Source of the DNA: Saturnia japonica | Lineage: Eukaryota > Arthropoda > Insecta > Lepidoptera > Saturniidae | Length of the DNA stretch: 64,000 nucleotides | Direction: 5' to 3' | NCBI GenBank assembly: GCA_033032175.1 | Contig: CM065325.1 | Coordinates: forward strand, 3,934,930-3,998,929 | Shown: one piece after another, positions 23,731 to 35,105 of the stretch | Layout: each line of letters starts with the position of its first letter | Position numbering within the stretch: the stretch's first letter is position 1 | The notes under the pieces: model-generated | Told to the model about the DNA's origin: nothing | The model's input: the letters and a program-made list of their open reading frames with translations, nothing else | Databases searched by the model: none | Translations under genes and position numbers: made by a program

Positions 23731-25735
23731 CAGTGTAAACTCTTTATAACGTTATCCTTTATAACGATAAACTCCCTATAATGTTGAAGTGAGCCAAACT
23801 TGGTTGGTTTGCGTTAAAACCCACATATTGAAACACTCTTTATAACGATACGCCATTCTCTATTACGAAGAAATGTGTTCATATTTTTAGACAGTAAATA
23901 TTTATTATCGGTATTATTGTTTATTATCAGGTAACAAAAGGCTTTGAAGCTCCGAAACATCCGAGGTCGGTCTAGCTTTTGTTATCCTTAATTGCCTTGA
24001 ACACGTGCAGTATGACGCATTGTTTTCTCGGAAGTGATGGTCTTCGACCAAGCATACTGGGTACCTATCGTATTATCAGTCGTAAACCTACTTTGAAACT
24101 GTTAACATGGCCAGTAAACGGAAAGCGATTAGTGTTGACGAAAAAGTTTGTGTGATACGTGCGATTGAAAAGGGAGAAAATAAAAGTGACGTTGGAAGGC
24201 GTTTTGAACTAAGTCAATCCACTGTTGCTACCATTTGGAAAACCAAAAAACAATTCTAAAGGTGGCGCTGGAAGGAAACTCTTCTAAAAAATTAAGAAAG
24301 CCAAAATTCGAAGACTTTGATCAGGCAATGTTGTCGTGGTTTAACAATCAGCGCCAGAATAATTTACCCATCTTGGGGCCAATTTTAAAAGCTAAGGCTG
24401 AAAAGTTTGCCAACCAACTTGGCATAATTTACTTTAAAGCATCTGAAGGTTGGCTCGGAAAATTTAAGCACCGTCACCAAATTACGTACGGTAAAATGAA
24501 CGGAGAGGCGCGGGATGTCGATATGAATGTGACTAACAATTGGATTAGTACAGTGTGGCCTAAATTAAAGATGAAGTACTCACCAGAAGACATTTTTAAT
24601 GCAGATGAACTTGCCTTTTTTTCAAGTTGACTCCCGACAAAACTTTGGAAAAATGTGTTGGAGGAAAACTGTCTAAAGAGCGTATTACAGTTCTAGTGGC
24701 TGCCAATATTAGTGGCACAGAAAAAAGAAAGCTCTTAGTTATAGGCAAATCGAAAAACCCTCGGTGTTTCATGAACATAAAACAGTTGCCAGTTACGTAC
24801 ACAAAGCAAACAAGTCAGCTTGGATGACATCGCAGATTTTTGAAGAGGAAGTGAGAAAATGGGATGCTGAATTAAAATCACGGAAAATCTTGCTTCTAGT
24901 AGACAACTGTCCTGCTCACCCAATCATATCTAATCTTCGAAACATAGAGTTAGCATTTTTCCTAGCTAATACAACCAGTATTTTACAACCAATGGATCAG
25001 AGTGTAATTAAAAGCCTAAAGGGCCACTATAGACGGAAAATGTTGATGGATATGATCGAAACTGACGGCAAGGTCTCCATCAACATGCTACAAGCAGTGA
25101 ACTTCTTATCAAAAGCCTGGCAAGAGGTAACAGCAGCCACTATCCAACATTCTTTTCGACATGCTGGATTATGTAGTAGCCAAGAAACGAACCAATTTGA
25201 CAGTGAAGACAATCTACCACTGAGTGAATGGATAAGCCAGTTCAACATACCAAACAATTTTAACGAAGATCTACAATCGTACGAAAATATAGATGAGGAT
25301 GTAGCCACAACTGGTACACTTACAGATGAACAAATTGTTGATTTAGTGTCAAAGAGTCAGGAAACACCCGATAATCAAGATGAAGAAGATGATCAAGTGG
25401 ACAAAGCCGAATCACCACCAACAATTCAACAAGCTCTAGATGCCGCTAAGTTGGTAGAAATTTTTTTGTTGTTTAATCAAGACGATTCCACCACATATCT
25501 AGATATGAATAGAATACATAAAATAATACAAAACAAGTACTGGCATAGCAAAAAACGTCAGACAGTTATCAGACTATATGTGTAAACAATAATTTATAAG
25601 CATTTATTATCTAAGACATACATATTAAAAATTCTTGTTAATTTGGTTGTTTTTTAGTTCACTCCATATAACGATAACTCTCTATAACGACAAAATGTTC
25701 AGTCCTTTGAGTTTCGTTATAAAGAGTTTACACTG
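23731..25735 (+). mobile_element. Tigger/pogo-type DNA transposon, full length (2005 bp)
   Basis: TA flanks at 23729-23730 and 25736-25737. The ends are inverted repeats, with 21 identical bases (CAGTGTAAACTCTTTATAAC plus G). Beyond them, sub-terminal 'ATAACGATAAACTCCCTATA'-like blocks repeat at both ends and probably bind transposase. The interior carries a broken pogo-like transposase on the plus strand. A deletion derivative with the same ends lies at 36492-36888. Length and TA target fit Tigger. Confidence 0.92.
24107..25585 (+). pseudogene. Tigger/pogo transposase (CENP-B-like HTH plus DDE), frameshifted
   Basis: The ATG at 24107 starts MASKRKAISVDEKVCVIRAI, a CENP-B-type N-terminal HTH (psq-like). 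The second, CENP-B-type HTH lies at 24290-24500 (KPKFEDFDQAMLSWFNNQR...). The DDE domain follows, with Asp codons at 24604 (FNADE), 24902 (LLLVDNCPAHP) and 24995 (QPMDQSVIKSLKGHYRR). The last two are 30 residues apart, as in pogo relatives. Reading needs three frame changes, each consistent with a one-base loss: near 24240, in the T-run at 24616-24622, and near 24795. Near the C-terminus the sequence lacks two bases that the 36492 copy has, which alters the last residues. The acidic C-terminal tail is typical. Inactive as read. Confidence 0.88.
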
Positions 25736-25737
25736 TA

Positions 25738-26586
25738 TAATTATTTCAGGTTTCAGCATTTTCGGGTTATAACGTTAACAGTGATGAGCTGTCTTAAATA
25801 TTGTACATATCATCATTACACTTAAAACATCTGCTATTTAAAAATCGTATTATTTCGGAAAAAGTTTGTTTTTCAATTGAAACTTATGTAATTTAAAACT
25901 GCTTTTTTATAATACTAAAAAGTATCAATGCAGTAAAATCGTTTTAATATTACATAGTAAATTGAATACTGAGAAGATTTTCTAGCAAAGGTAATTTATA
26001 TTATTATAATTTCTCTTTATTTTGTTATGGGGGCTTTTACAACTGTTGCATGCCAGCACCATCGGACCTACCCAAGTTCCATAGAAGAAAACAAGATTAT
26101 ACTAAACTATATAACTAAATTAAAAAACTATGTAGGTATTTCTATTTCTAATTCTAATAAAGTACAAAAGCATACTAGCCGTAGTGGACTAAGAATATAG
26201 TCCTACACTTAAACAATTTCTGCTCAATTAATTCCTGACACATACCACTAAAAAAAAATTTTATTTGTAAAACAGGGGCTTAACATTCCTGGAAAGCAAG
26301 ATGTTGCAGATTTTACAGTATCAACGATGATATATTTTAAACCGACTTCAGGAAACGGAGGAGGAATTCGAATGTAAATTTTTGATGGATTTTCAGCCAT
26401 AATTTCTTACTTTATGAACCGATTTAGATGTTTTAGATGAAGAACCTGAAATTGTACCTCTCATTTTAATTTCATTTACATTGGACCTTCGATTTTGAAG
26501 ATACACCAGGGAACTCGTCAAAATAATCAAAGTACTGGTTTTCTTTTTTGTTAAAAATGTCTTTTTCTATTCGACGTGTCACTTAC
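25738..26586. other. AT-rich intronic DNA next to the host exon
   Basis: No gene is seen. The GTAAGT donor of the minus-strand exon lies at 26581-26586. Confidence 0.45.
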
Positions 26587-26803
26587 CGATGTCAGCGGCA
26601 GCATGCAGTAGGTCAGCTAAGAGTTCTGGTTCGTGGCATGTGATGGCGGCGAGCCTGTCGTCATGCAGCCGAGCAGCGTCGATCTCACCGGGGGCGGCCT
26701 CGCGTAGTTGTAACGCTACGGCGCCTTCGCCCCCGACCGCCGCGCTGTACATCAACACGGCGCGAGGTGAAAACCTCGGCAGCGGCAGCCTGCTCGTCTG
26801 CAC
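26587..26803 (-). CDS. Internal exon (217 nt) of an unrecognised host gene
   Basis: Minus-strand reading frame of 72 codons plus one base, bounded by an acceptor (TTTTTATTGACCAG) and a strong donor (G|GTAAGT). It is a clear GC-rich island in AT-rich DNA, and third positions are mostly G or C, as expected of coding sequence. The peptide begins VQTSRLPLPRFSPRAVLMYS, has a Gly/Ala-rich middle, and ends in ITCHEPELLADLLHAAADI. It lacks transmembrane or low-complexity segments and matches no transposon protein I know. The last part has a weak ankyrin-like look (xxELLxxLLxAAADI), but this is not enough to assign a family. The exon starts in phase 0 and ends in phase 1. No upstream exon was recognised to the right of it within the window. 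The plus-strand open frame here (26589-26840) is a shadow. Confidence 0.72.
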
Positions 26804-26870
26804 CTGGTCAATAAAAACATTAATTATACCATTCACTTAAAAGTAAAACTCATTAAGAGTTTATAGTTTA

Positions 26871-27455
26871 CTAGCTGTGCCTCACGGTTTCACCCGTGTT
26901 TTTATCCAACAAACACGGTGCCGCTAACGCACCCGTGTAGCCTATCATAAAAACTCACTTCGCACAAATACAAATTATTTTAATTTTTCATTATCTTCTC
27001 AACTATGTAACCTAAACAAATAACATATGTTAAGGGCAAAATTTAATTTCATAAAATTAACTTTATGATGAAGTAACTTTTGTTCGTAAATATTAATTAA
27101 TATGCCATGCCTAAAAATAAATGCCATAAATCAATTTTTAATCTTCAACAAAATAAATTCGCAATTATACCAAACCTTACTGTGTGTTATGTATAAGAGA
27201 TAGGCATACGTTATCACGTACTTTTTTTTAGATATAGATATTAAAGCGACAGCGCACGCGGATAAAGAAACTTCTTTGGAACTCCAAGAGGGCTTCCACT
27301 TCCGACTTACTAAACAAAAATCAATATATTTTAAGGCTAGGTGAGTGTTGTAGCCTAATGTTATCTTAAACAGAAAGAATTTTGCGAATCCAACTGGTAG
27401 TTCCAGAAATTAGCGTGTTTAAATAAATAAACAAATTACACTTAATTAAACAGAT
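26871..27455 (-). mobile_element. Helitron-like element, minus orientation
   Basis: A|CTAGCTGTGCCTCACGG at 26871 is the 3' terminus (CTAG|T) in reverse. Near 27370-27425 the reverse complement of 'AACACGCTAATTTCTGGAAC' and 'TTCTTTCTGTTTAAG' matches the 5' part of the copy at 14538. It shares the blocks listed for 6930-7645. It lies 68 bases upstream of the host exon on the minus strand. Confidence 0.6.
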
Positions 27456-28194
27456 TAGGTTTTTTAATAAAATAGTTTTGAAGTTACACATCTTTTGGCG
27501 CGTTTAGTTGATGGTAAAATTGAAAGGTGCGCGCGCGCATCATGACGGAAGTGCGACACGATGAAGTTCACCATCAATGATTATTGTCATTATTGATTTC
27601 AAATTCATTTTCATTATTTTTATTGTACATAAATAAATAAAGGTGTAAAAACATAACATTTTTTAATCATATGAAAGTATTATTTTTACACCGTTCAATT
27701 ATTTATGCAAAATTTAAACTAAAAAGAGTCAGTAATATAAATTTACATATTAATGTCATGTTTTCAAACATTCATCCATACATTCAAAACAAAGAAATAT
27801 ATTTTTTTACGTGTGCACACACAGTTTATTTTTATTGTTTATTTGTTGTTTTTATAGTAGCTCGGGAAATTGATGTTACTGTCTCTGATGTGAGTTTTTG
27901 GCGGGATCTTGAAGTGACATGTTGTGGTTTTTATTTTTAATTCATTTACTTAGATTTTTGACCCTATATTATGTAATATTTGTGGCGTTTTGCGTGATAT
28001 AGTTTGGTTTTTGTGCATAAGTGAAGTGGATTATAAATATAAGCTGAAAACGTTCATTCCGAGATCACACAAAAATTCCCTAGAAAGTTCTAACAAGGGA
28101 GCTACCATCTTGTTAGCATACTGAATCGTCATAACACTTGACAATATAATTCACTCGATAATGGCAGTAATGGTCTTCATCAAAGAGGACCGGT
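27456..28194. other. AT-rich non-coding DNA
   Basis: An 89-codon AT-rich frame at 27671-27940 has no domain or coding bias. Its end overlaps an old repeat ('GTAGCTCGGGAAATTGATG', compare 34033). Confidence 0.4.
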
Positions 28195-28425
28195 TGCCAA
28201 GTTAAGAAGAAGAAGAAGTCTCTGATGGTAAGCAAAGTACAATTCAAACACAACGGCGACCACCGAGAGATCGAAATCCATCGAAGCCCACTATGCTATG
28301 CTTTCATCACGATGTTTTCCTTCACCGAAAGCTCAGCCTCATTGCAGGGCCTCGAACTCACGTCGATTGACGCAGAGTCCGTACACGCTATCAATTGAAC
28401 CATCATTGCTTCAAAATGCTTGCTC
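28195..28425 (-). repeat. Composite of dispersed repeat and tRNA-derived SINE (minus)
   Basis: The left part (28215-28290) matches the families at 927 and 34055. The right part ('TTTTCCTTCACCGAAAGCTC', 'CATTGCAGGGCCTCGAACTC', then 'GTCCGTACACGCTATC') is a SINE read in reverse. The B box lies in 'GGGCCTCGAACTC' and the A box near the right end. Compare 36020-36118. Confidence 0.55.
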
Positions 28426-28612
28426 GTAGTTATGTAAAAGCAAATTTTTAGATTATTAATCTATTAATAGGTAAATTTATGGAAAAAAGCAGATAGGCCA
28501 TTTTGGTTCCCATAGCTTCAATTATGATCGATTTGTCGATCAAAGACATATTTGCTACATCCATATTTACAGTATTTGCTACATCAAAATATAATTGTTA
28601 ATATGAAACAAT

Positions 28613-28835
28613 GAAAGCCATCAACGGAGGGTTACTGTTACACGTAACCCACAAAACGCGGCGCGCGGCGGGAACACAACGTTACCGAGACAGCGTGAAC
28701 GAGAAGTTCTCGACAAGTAATTATCGTGAAGCATTGTTCACGCTCGGCGTGTAACGAGTACGCTGCCTATACTCGTAATATGATTAAACCGTAGCCCCAC
28801 ATTCGTGGTAATACAACAACACTATCAATAGATCT
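28613..28835 (+). repeat. Duplicated non-coding segment, copy 1
   Basis: Shares with 30012-30258, in the same order: 'AAGCCATCAACG', 'GAGACAGCGTGAA', 'AGTAATTATCGTG', 'CATTGTTCACG', 'GTAACGAG', 'TGATTAAAC' and 'GTAATAC/GGAATAAC'. GC-richer than its surroundings; no open frame is conserved. Either an ancient dispersed repeat or a duplicated regulatory element. Confidence 0.6.
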
Positions 28836-30011
28836 AGTTACACACTCTTGTTTTTTTATTGTGCTCCTATGCATTTCTATAAAAACGTTCTCATAATTAC
28901 GCGTTGGTTTTACACAAAACTTATTAAAATACTAAAGACTTCCCTTATCATTCGGTGTATCCGGTTTGAATTATATTGTAGCGGATATTATTTCGGCACG
29001 CGCGTCATTTGTGCATAGTTTTGCTAAACAGGAATTGTAATATAAAGGATTGGTTGAATGATCGAATCATGTTAGGGACAGTATGGTACAAGGAATAAAA
29101 AGTGTAAAGACGTTACGTTACTGTTTCTCTGATACACGAACCCGTGGCTGTATGCTTCTTACATATAAGAATTGTTGAAAGTAGATTTAGTTTAAAATAT
29201 AATTATTTTATAAAATGTATTTTTAATACTTTTTTATTTTTATACCACGATGGTTGTACACAAGCATTCGCCCCCCTTATGGAAAACGGTTACCGCGGCC
29301 TATGGACGCCTTCAACACCAGAAGCATAACATGCGCATTGCCGACACCTTAAAAACATATTCACAACCCTTTTGAAAAATCCCATATATGTATGTATATG
29401 CGGTCTCCTACACTATACTTCCAAAAATTATGTGTTAATATATTTTTAATATATATTTATACTTCTGTATTTTTAATATAGCTTTACAAGAAAATAATAA
29501 AGTACTAATCAATAGTATACTAGAAAAACCTTCTATAAGAATAGGTTTTTTTCTTTAGATAAGTATTAAATTCGATTAGTACCTATAGACATAACTCTTT
29601 AAACGTGTTAAAAGAAAACGTTATGTTTAGATGTCGCCTTATTACGAGAACAACTATGGCATTCTCTTCTTGGTCCTAGTGTATCTATAAGAATAATTTT
29701 TAATATCAAAAATTATTTTATTTTAGGTATATGCGTTTTGATAACCTAAAGTAATTAATGCAATAATTCTTTTTGCGATTTTTGAGATGTCGCTTTATAC
29801 ATAGGGACCGTCGAAATAGTGACTATATAAACTCTAAAACATGTATTTGTCACATAGGTCACACTTGACATTGGCGAAATTACCTACATAGACAGAAGCT
29901 GAATTTGTAAAAAAAACTTCTCTGATATATTTAGGTTATCAACGATATTTTATAACTTAAAACACGTTTGTGATTATTCATAAAAACATCACCGGTGCAG
30001 TGCGAATCAAA
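28836..30011. other. AT-rich non-coding DNA with one repeat at 29250-29345
   Basis: Apart from the repeat listed separately, nothing is recognised. Confidence 0.4.
29250..29345 (+). repeat. Dispersed short repeat (GTTACCGCGGCCTATGGACG family)
   Basis: 'GGAAAACGGTTACCGCGGCC', 'TATGGACGCCTTCAACACCA', 'GAAGCATAACATGCGCATTG' and 'CCGACACC' form a block common in lepidopteran genomes. Relatives lie at 17680-17740 (reverse) and 55885-55955. Confidence 0.6.
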
Positions 30012-30258
30012 GGAAGCCATCAACGCAACACCTCTGTCAGGTTTCGGCCAGAATGCGTGGTTGTGCAGCGCAGTGTGACGTCATCACGCCTGAGACAGCG
30101 TGAATGAATAGTTGTTGAGTAATTATCGTGCGACATTGTTCACGAGCGCGCGGCGTGGGCGGGCGGCATGGGCGGTCTGTAACGAGCACGCAGATTATAA
30201 TGCGATTAAACTGAAGCCCCGGCGATAATGGAATAACGCCACCTAACACTCTCGATGG
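30012..30258 (+). repeat. Duplicated non-coding segment, copy 2
   Basis: Homologous to 28613-28835, with a GC-rich insertion around 30145-30175 (GCGCGCGGCGTGGGCGGGCG). It lies about 1.4 kb from copy 1 in the same orientation. The minus-strand 74-codon frame here is not supported. Confidence 0.6.
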
Positions 30259-31962
30259 CAAATAAATGGAGTAATGTTTTTTTGATCGCGGGCATTTAAG
30301 TATAATGCGGAAGGAATTTAAGTTAAGAGTGCCCTAAATATATACCAAGGTATATATTCAAGGTATAGGTCAAGACCTTATTGGAGTATTGAATAATAAG
30401 TTTTTATTTACAAATTGTTAAACTTTGTGCTTTAGAATAAAACTATTGTTTTACTGAGTTATAACTAATAATATATTTTTTAATATACATAATTTAAAAA
30501 AGTGTCAGTTAAATATACAATTTTTACTGACCAATCCTGAGTAAAGCTTTTTTACCCGACAGCGAAAAAGACGGGTTGTATTTTTCGCGCGTATGTTTGT
30601 ATTTATATAGATTTCTTTGGCACGCTCTGTAGCCTAAACGGCTTGATAGATTTTAACATACGAGGTGTCGTTAGATTTGTCTTAATTGTAAAAGTGACAT
30701 AGGCTAAACTAACTCTTTTTTGTACATTTTATTAGGAGTAATTTTTTTACTTATAATATGAGATAGATAACATAAAGAGAATCTAATCTCGATACCTAAT
30801 AACACCTCCACGGATCCGACGGGGTTTTCAATATATATTGTATAATATATAAAACTTACATTGATGTGTTCTTTATAAATTGGACTAACTGATTTTTAAA
30901 TAATATTTTATTTATTTTATTTTTTATTAACTTCGTTCCTCATGGGGATTCCCCGACTGCACACTTTCTTTCTTATATGAATTCAAAACGTTTCGACAAT
31001 AACTGTGTCTCGATTTGTTTTAACAGAAAAGGATGCTGCGCAGAAAATATTTCGAGAACTACTAGTAAACGCTTATCCATGTACCGTTTAAAATACCCAT
31101 TGTACATTGCGATAATTGTACTCATCGAAAAATTTGTCGAACACAAAGCTCCATTTATTTGAGTAGTATCAGTTATTTTGTAATTTAATAGTGGTTTAGT
31201 TTCGTACGTAATAATTTGCGTTCGTTGCTATTGCAAATAGCTTTGATAGTTGAAATAGCTTTGGTAAAGTTTAATTGCAGCGGCGAATGGAGTACGGTTT
31301 ATGGATTTCAATTTCAGTATCAATTTGACTAGCAAAGAGACCCTCAGCACTTACACCGCATAATCTGATATTCATTTACCTATGTTATAATATGTTATAT
31401 AAGTAGGTACTTAGATGTACAATTTTCTATTTACTGTCATCCGTTTTAATAAATAAATATTCAGTCTCGTTGGCTACGTGGACAAGTTTTTTTATATACA
31501 TATTTTTATATATAATATATGTTACACGAACATTGTAAAATTAAATAATAATGCATTATGTTTCGTGTTTGCTGTTTTTTTAATTTAGTTTTTTTTTTAA
31601 ATTAATATCGTAAATGTGCAAAAGGAACAAGTTGGAATAAAATCAAATTCCATCAAATCAAGTCAAATCCATCAAAATATTATTATATTTACACGCCTTA
31701 TACTAACTTGCAACGTTTGTATGCAACATTCAAAATTTGCGAACCATTATATAGCCATTTTCTGGTATTCGATTGAGATGAAATTTGACATTATTATAAG
31801 TTCGGTGACAATGCAATATTATGGTAAGATGGAGTTGATCTGATGACGGAGTCGGGATGTAGGAACGTCATTCTATTTAAACTAAAGCCAGATGCTATTA
31901 AAGATAAATTTCAATTTTTAAAAGTTATAATATTAAATATCATTCGTATTCAAACATTTAAT
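30259..31962. other. AT-rich non-coding DNA
   Basis: Short AT-rich frames only. The block 'TTTTTACCCGACAGCG...GACGGG' near 30550 looks like an old repeat terminus. Confidence 0.4.
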
Positions 31963-32552
31963 TAGGGTTCTGAAGTTAACAAGAAATCCTTACAGTTTCA
32001 CCATGTCCGTCCGTCTGTTCGTCCACGGCATATTTTAGAAATTCTTAGTACTAGAAGGCTGTAATTTAGTATGGGTACATACATATTAATCACGCCGACA
32101 AAGTATATCTTTTGCAGAAAACACACTACAAACAAGAACACATACACAAACATACGTATATACACATGCACACACATGATACTCTATAACTTTATATGTT
32201 GCTATTGTTAAATGTTAATTGTTTACAAGTTTTTTGTTGTATTTTTCATCATGTTATGGACCACAGACCCTACTGTTAGTAGGTACTGTTATATTATAGC
32301 CTGGGAGTGGGCGCTATTGGCTGCGATACGGTCTACACTTATTAGGCTAATTTCGTACATTTTTGTTGTAACATGATGTATGGTTCCAATAAAATTTTAT
32401 TATTATTATTAGTTAAGTATTAGTTAACGAGTAATACACGACCAACTTATAAAATGTACTTTGAGAAGTAATTTCTTATTACAACATTGAAAATTACATA
32501 AAGTGTCCTTCTAAGTCTGCATATCATGATAGGCAACTACGGAACCCTACGT
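31963..32552. mobile_element. Inverted-terminus repeat element (TAGGGTTCYG ends)
   Basis: The left end 'TTAGGGTTCTGAAGTTAAC' is the approximate inverse of the right end 'AACTACGGAACCCTACG' (about 32537-32553). Internal blocks 'CATGTCCGTCCGTCTGTTCG' and 'TCACGCCGACAAAGTATATC' are known from lepidopteran and other insect repeats. A separate retrotransposon tail appears to be inserted at 32200-32411. No coding. Confidence 0.45.
32200..32415 (+). repeat. Possible non-LTR retrotransposon 3' end with (TTA)n tail
   Basis: 'ATGGTTCCAATAAAATTTTA' runs into TTATTATTATTA at 32395-32411. A polyadenylation-like AATAAA followed by a simple-repeat tail fits a truncated LINE 3' end. The left limit is a guess and the family unknown. 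Confidence 0.35.
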
Positions 32553-32553
32553 T

Positions 32554-34004
32554 AAACGTGGTCCGACAGGCACTCGGCTTGTTTAATTTGTTTACCGTAT
32601 AGGTACTATTTTTAAGTACGAGTACAAACAAACCTAGGCACCTCCCTTAAATTCGTCCGTTGGGGCTAGCACATACCAGCTGTAAAAGCCCCCTTAAATA
32701 AAGAAATAAAAGTACGCCCTTGGTTAGAGATATGTATTAAACGTTCACTGGATTATTAGTTAATTATTACAAAATTGAACACGATGTTCATACAAAATTC
32801 ACGTGACCATTTACACCCTCGGAATCGTCTTTCAAACTGCAATTAATTGTACTTCATTATCGTCTCTAATACCTGCGGATTATGTGCCTTATAGACAGAT
32901 TAAGCTACATTTATTTATCGTCCTCCAATTATCCTCAACCAATCATCAATAGCATGAGCGTATAACAACATTGGACTTTAATTAATCTCATGTATCGGCG
33001 TAGCTGGTGTTGATATATTGCTATTTACTTTGTTCATATATATTTATATTCATGAACTACGTATATAAAATTACATTATGATCTTATTATTGCAAATATC
33101 TAGTTATAGTCAAATTTTACAATAACATTTCAAGTAAATAGCTTTGCCAGAGTTGTACCTATATTAAAATTCTATATTAAAAACATGTGTGCAGTTCATA
33201 CGCGGAAGAAATGAAATCTTCAGAAAACATAAACTACCTACGGATAGGGAATAAGCCAGTTCGTGATTTAATTGCAACTATGGTAAAAGCCCAAGCCGAG
33301 GTTCGGCCACTTAGGTACCCTTGAGCTTGTTGTCACGCTTTCCCTGCTGAGCGCTCGCCCCCAAGCTACGGTGAAGCTGTAAAAGCTGTCTGAGGCTCCA
33401 CGGCCCAAGGCTAACAGTATAGTCAGTTCTAGAAAAAATTCTAAATCATATCGAACACTCGTACTGAACATACAACAGTGCGTACAAGTTTGGTCATCAC
33501 ACCGCTAAGCCAATACGACGACGATTATAGTTGTGAAAATCAGGAATTGCATTAAGCGTGTTTTCATTTATTCTATCTCATGCTCTCGAAGGGTAAATCC
33601 TATAGATGTATATGTTTGTCTCTTTTTAGTGTCGGTTTTTCGTTTCATCGTGTTTCTAATCACAATGGTACTAAAGAAGTTTTCACTTCAAAAACTCTAC
33701 ATATTCCCATACTAAGGTACATAGTAAGAGTATGATACCAGTGTCTTATTTTATTGTATCGTGTAGGTAAGCGTCCAACTATTCTAACGAACTAACTGCG
33801 ACTTTGAAGCTGAAGAAGGTTTCATATTAAAAACTTACAACTTTGTTTGTAAGCCGTTAAAGCCACTTCACTTTGTCTATGATATACTTACATAAATATT
33901 TTTATACATGAATAGTCAAGGAACTTGTATAAGACATTTTTCTTTTTAATAAATCAGAATTATTTTATTTGTATAACGTAGTAAACAGAAAAGATCAGTG
34001 TTCC
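32554..34004. other. AT-rich non-coding DNA
   Basis: A GC-richer patch at 33280-33440 has a 67-codon minus frame without splice or domain support. Nothing else is seen. Confidence 0.4.
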
Positions 34005-34310
34005 CAATAGTTGTTTTTTTTTTTTATTGTAGCTCGGCATATTGACGTACTGACCTTGATGGTAAGTTCAGTACAATCCAAACATAACGGAGATAACCGA
34101 AAGATCCGAAATCCATCGGCAGTCACCGTTGTCATGTCATCCTACATGAATAACTCTTAACGTTATGCTTGAAGAACCCGATTTCGATACAACGAAGGAA
34201 CACATTGGCCGGGAGATGGTTCCACAGTTTTCACAGTACGACAAAGATATGTTATAGAGAATTTTATAAAGAACCTCAGAAATACTTGAGCTCTAACTGA
34301 AACCAGCTAT
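34005..34310 (+). repeat. Dispersed short repeat (ATTGTAGCTCGGCATATTGACG family)
   Basis: 'TTTATTGTAGCTCGGCATAT', 'CAGTACAATCCAAACATAAC', 'GAAAGATCCGAAATCCATCG' and 'GGCCGGGAGATGGTTCCACA' are a lepidopteran repeat family, with pieces also at 927 and 28215. Confidence 0.55.
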
Positions 34311-34747
34311 TAGTAATGGGTTGTTAATCTTGAGAATAGAGTTGAAAGGCTTCGTGTGTCAGTACGTGTTGCCAACAACACCTTTCAAACCGAAACAACA
34401 GCACGAGCACTCTGCTTTGCGATAGAAATATGAGTGGCAGTAATGCATTACAATTTTTCACAGTCTATACCGCTTTAATACAGATGTATTAAACCTATTA
34501 TGTGAATACGTATTACGTGTATGAATCTATTCCTAGACGATCAATATGTTTATTTTATATTAACACTTTTTGTGATTTATATAACTAATTATTACTCCTG
34601 ATTACTCGTATATATTCACTTTATTTACGTAATATTTCGCAATTAATCTATCTAAAATGATTTTTTTAATTACTGAATGTTTTATGAATTGTAAACCGTA
34701 ACGAATATTTATGTTATTTCTCGTGAACCTATTAAAGGCGATACTGC
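34311..34747. other. AT-rich non-coding DNA
   Basis: Nothing is recognised. Confidence 0.4.
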
Positions 34748-35105
34748 AAAATGGGTTATGTCACTATGAAGTGATTTCACAGGAGAGAGAGAGATAAAAC
34801 TTTTTTAATGATTCGCTAGGTGTATGACATGCATACCTATTGTGGTGTTATATCGATAGTTAAAACTATATAGTGTTATACAAATCAATCTTGAATGTGG
34901 ATCTAATGTGAAAATAACTATACATACAATATTTTGGAATGAATAGTTAATACCGAGTATTTTGAAATAGTACATCTTCATTGTTATAGTTATTTTTATA
35001 TTAGATCCACATTCAAGTTTGATATGCATATCACACACCTAGCGAGTCGTTAAAAAGTTCTCTCTCCCTCCTGTAAAGTCAGTTCATAGTGACATAGCCC
35101 ATTTT
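34748..35105. mobile_element. Fold-back inverted-repeat element (358 bp)
   Basis: The two halves are inverted copies for nearly their full length. The left begins AAAATGGGTTATGTCACTAT and contains GATTCGCTAGGTGTATGACA and CTTGAATGTGGATCTAAT. The right has the reverse complements AGTGACATAGCCCATTTT, GTGTGATATGCATA.. and ATTAGATCCACATTCAAG. The left arm carries about 55 extra bases. Transcripts would form a long hairpin. MITE-like; the family and target duplication were not determined. Confidence 0.75.

Larger units (their letters stand above)
83..26586 (-). other. Giant intron of the minus-strand host gene (about 26.5 kb)
   Basis: Inferred from a GTAAGT donor whose GT lies at 26586-26585 and an AG acceptor at 84-83, joining two minus-strand coding segments in matching phase (phase 1). 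The interval has no other convincing host coding sequence. It is AT-rich and filled with transposon remnants, including a mariner, a Tigger element and several Helitron-like pieces. An unseen small exon inside it cannot be excluded. Confidence 0.5.

Noticed and set aside
26589..26840. Plus-strand 83-codon frame
   Set aside because: Shadow of the minus-strand exon; it has no splice sites in its own orientation.
27671..27940. 89-codon plus frame
   Set aside because: AT-rich and Phe/Tyr/Ile-heavy; the end overlaps an old repeat.
32120..32180. CA/TG microsatellite or CRISPR-like array
   Set aside because: Short impure repeat without regular spacers; no CRISPR array exists in the window.
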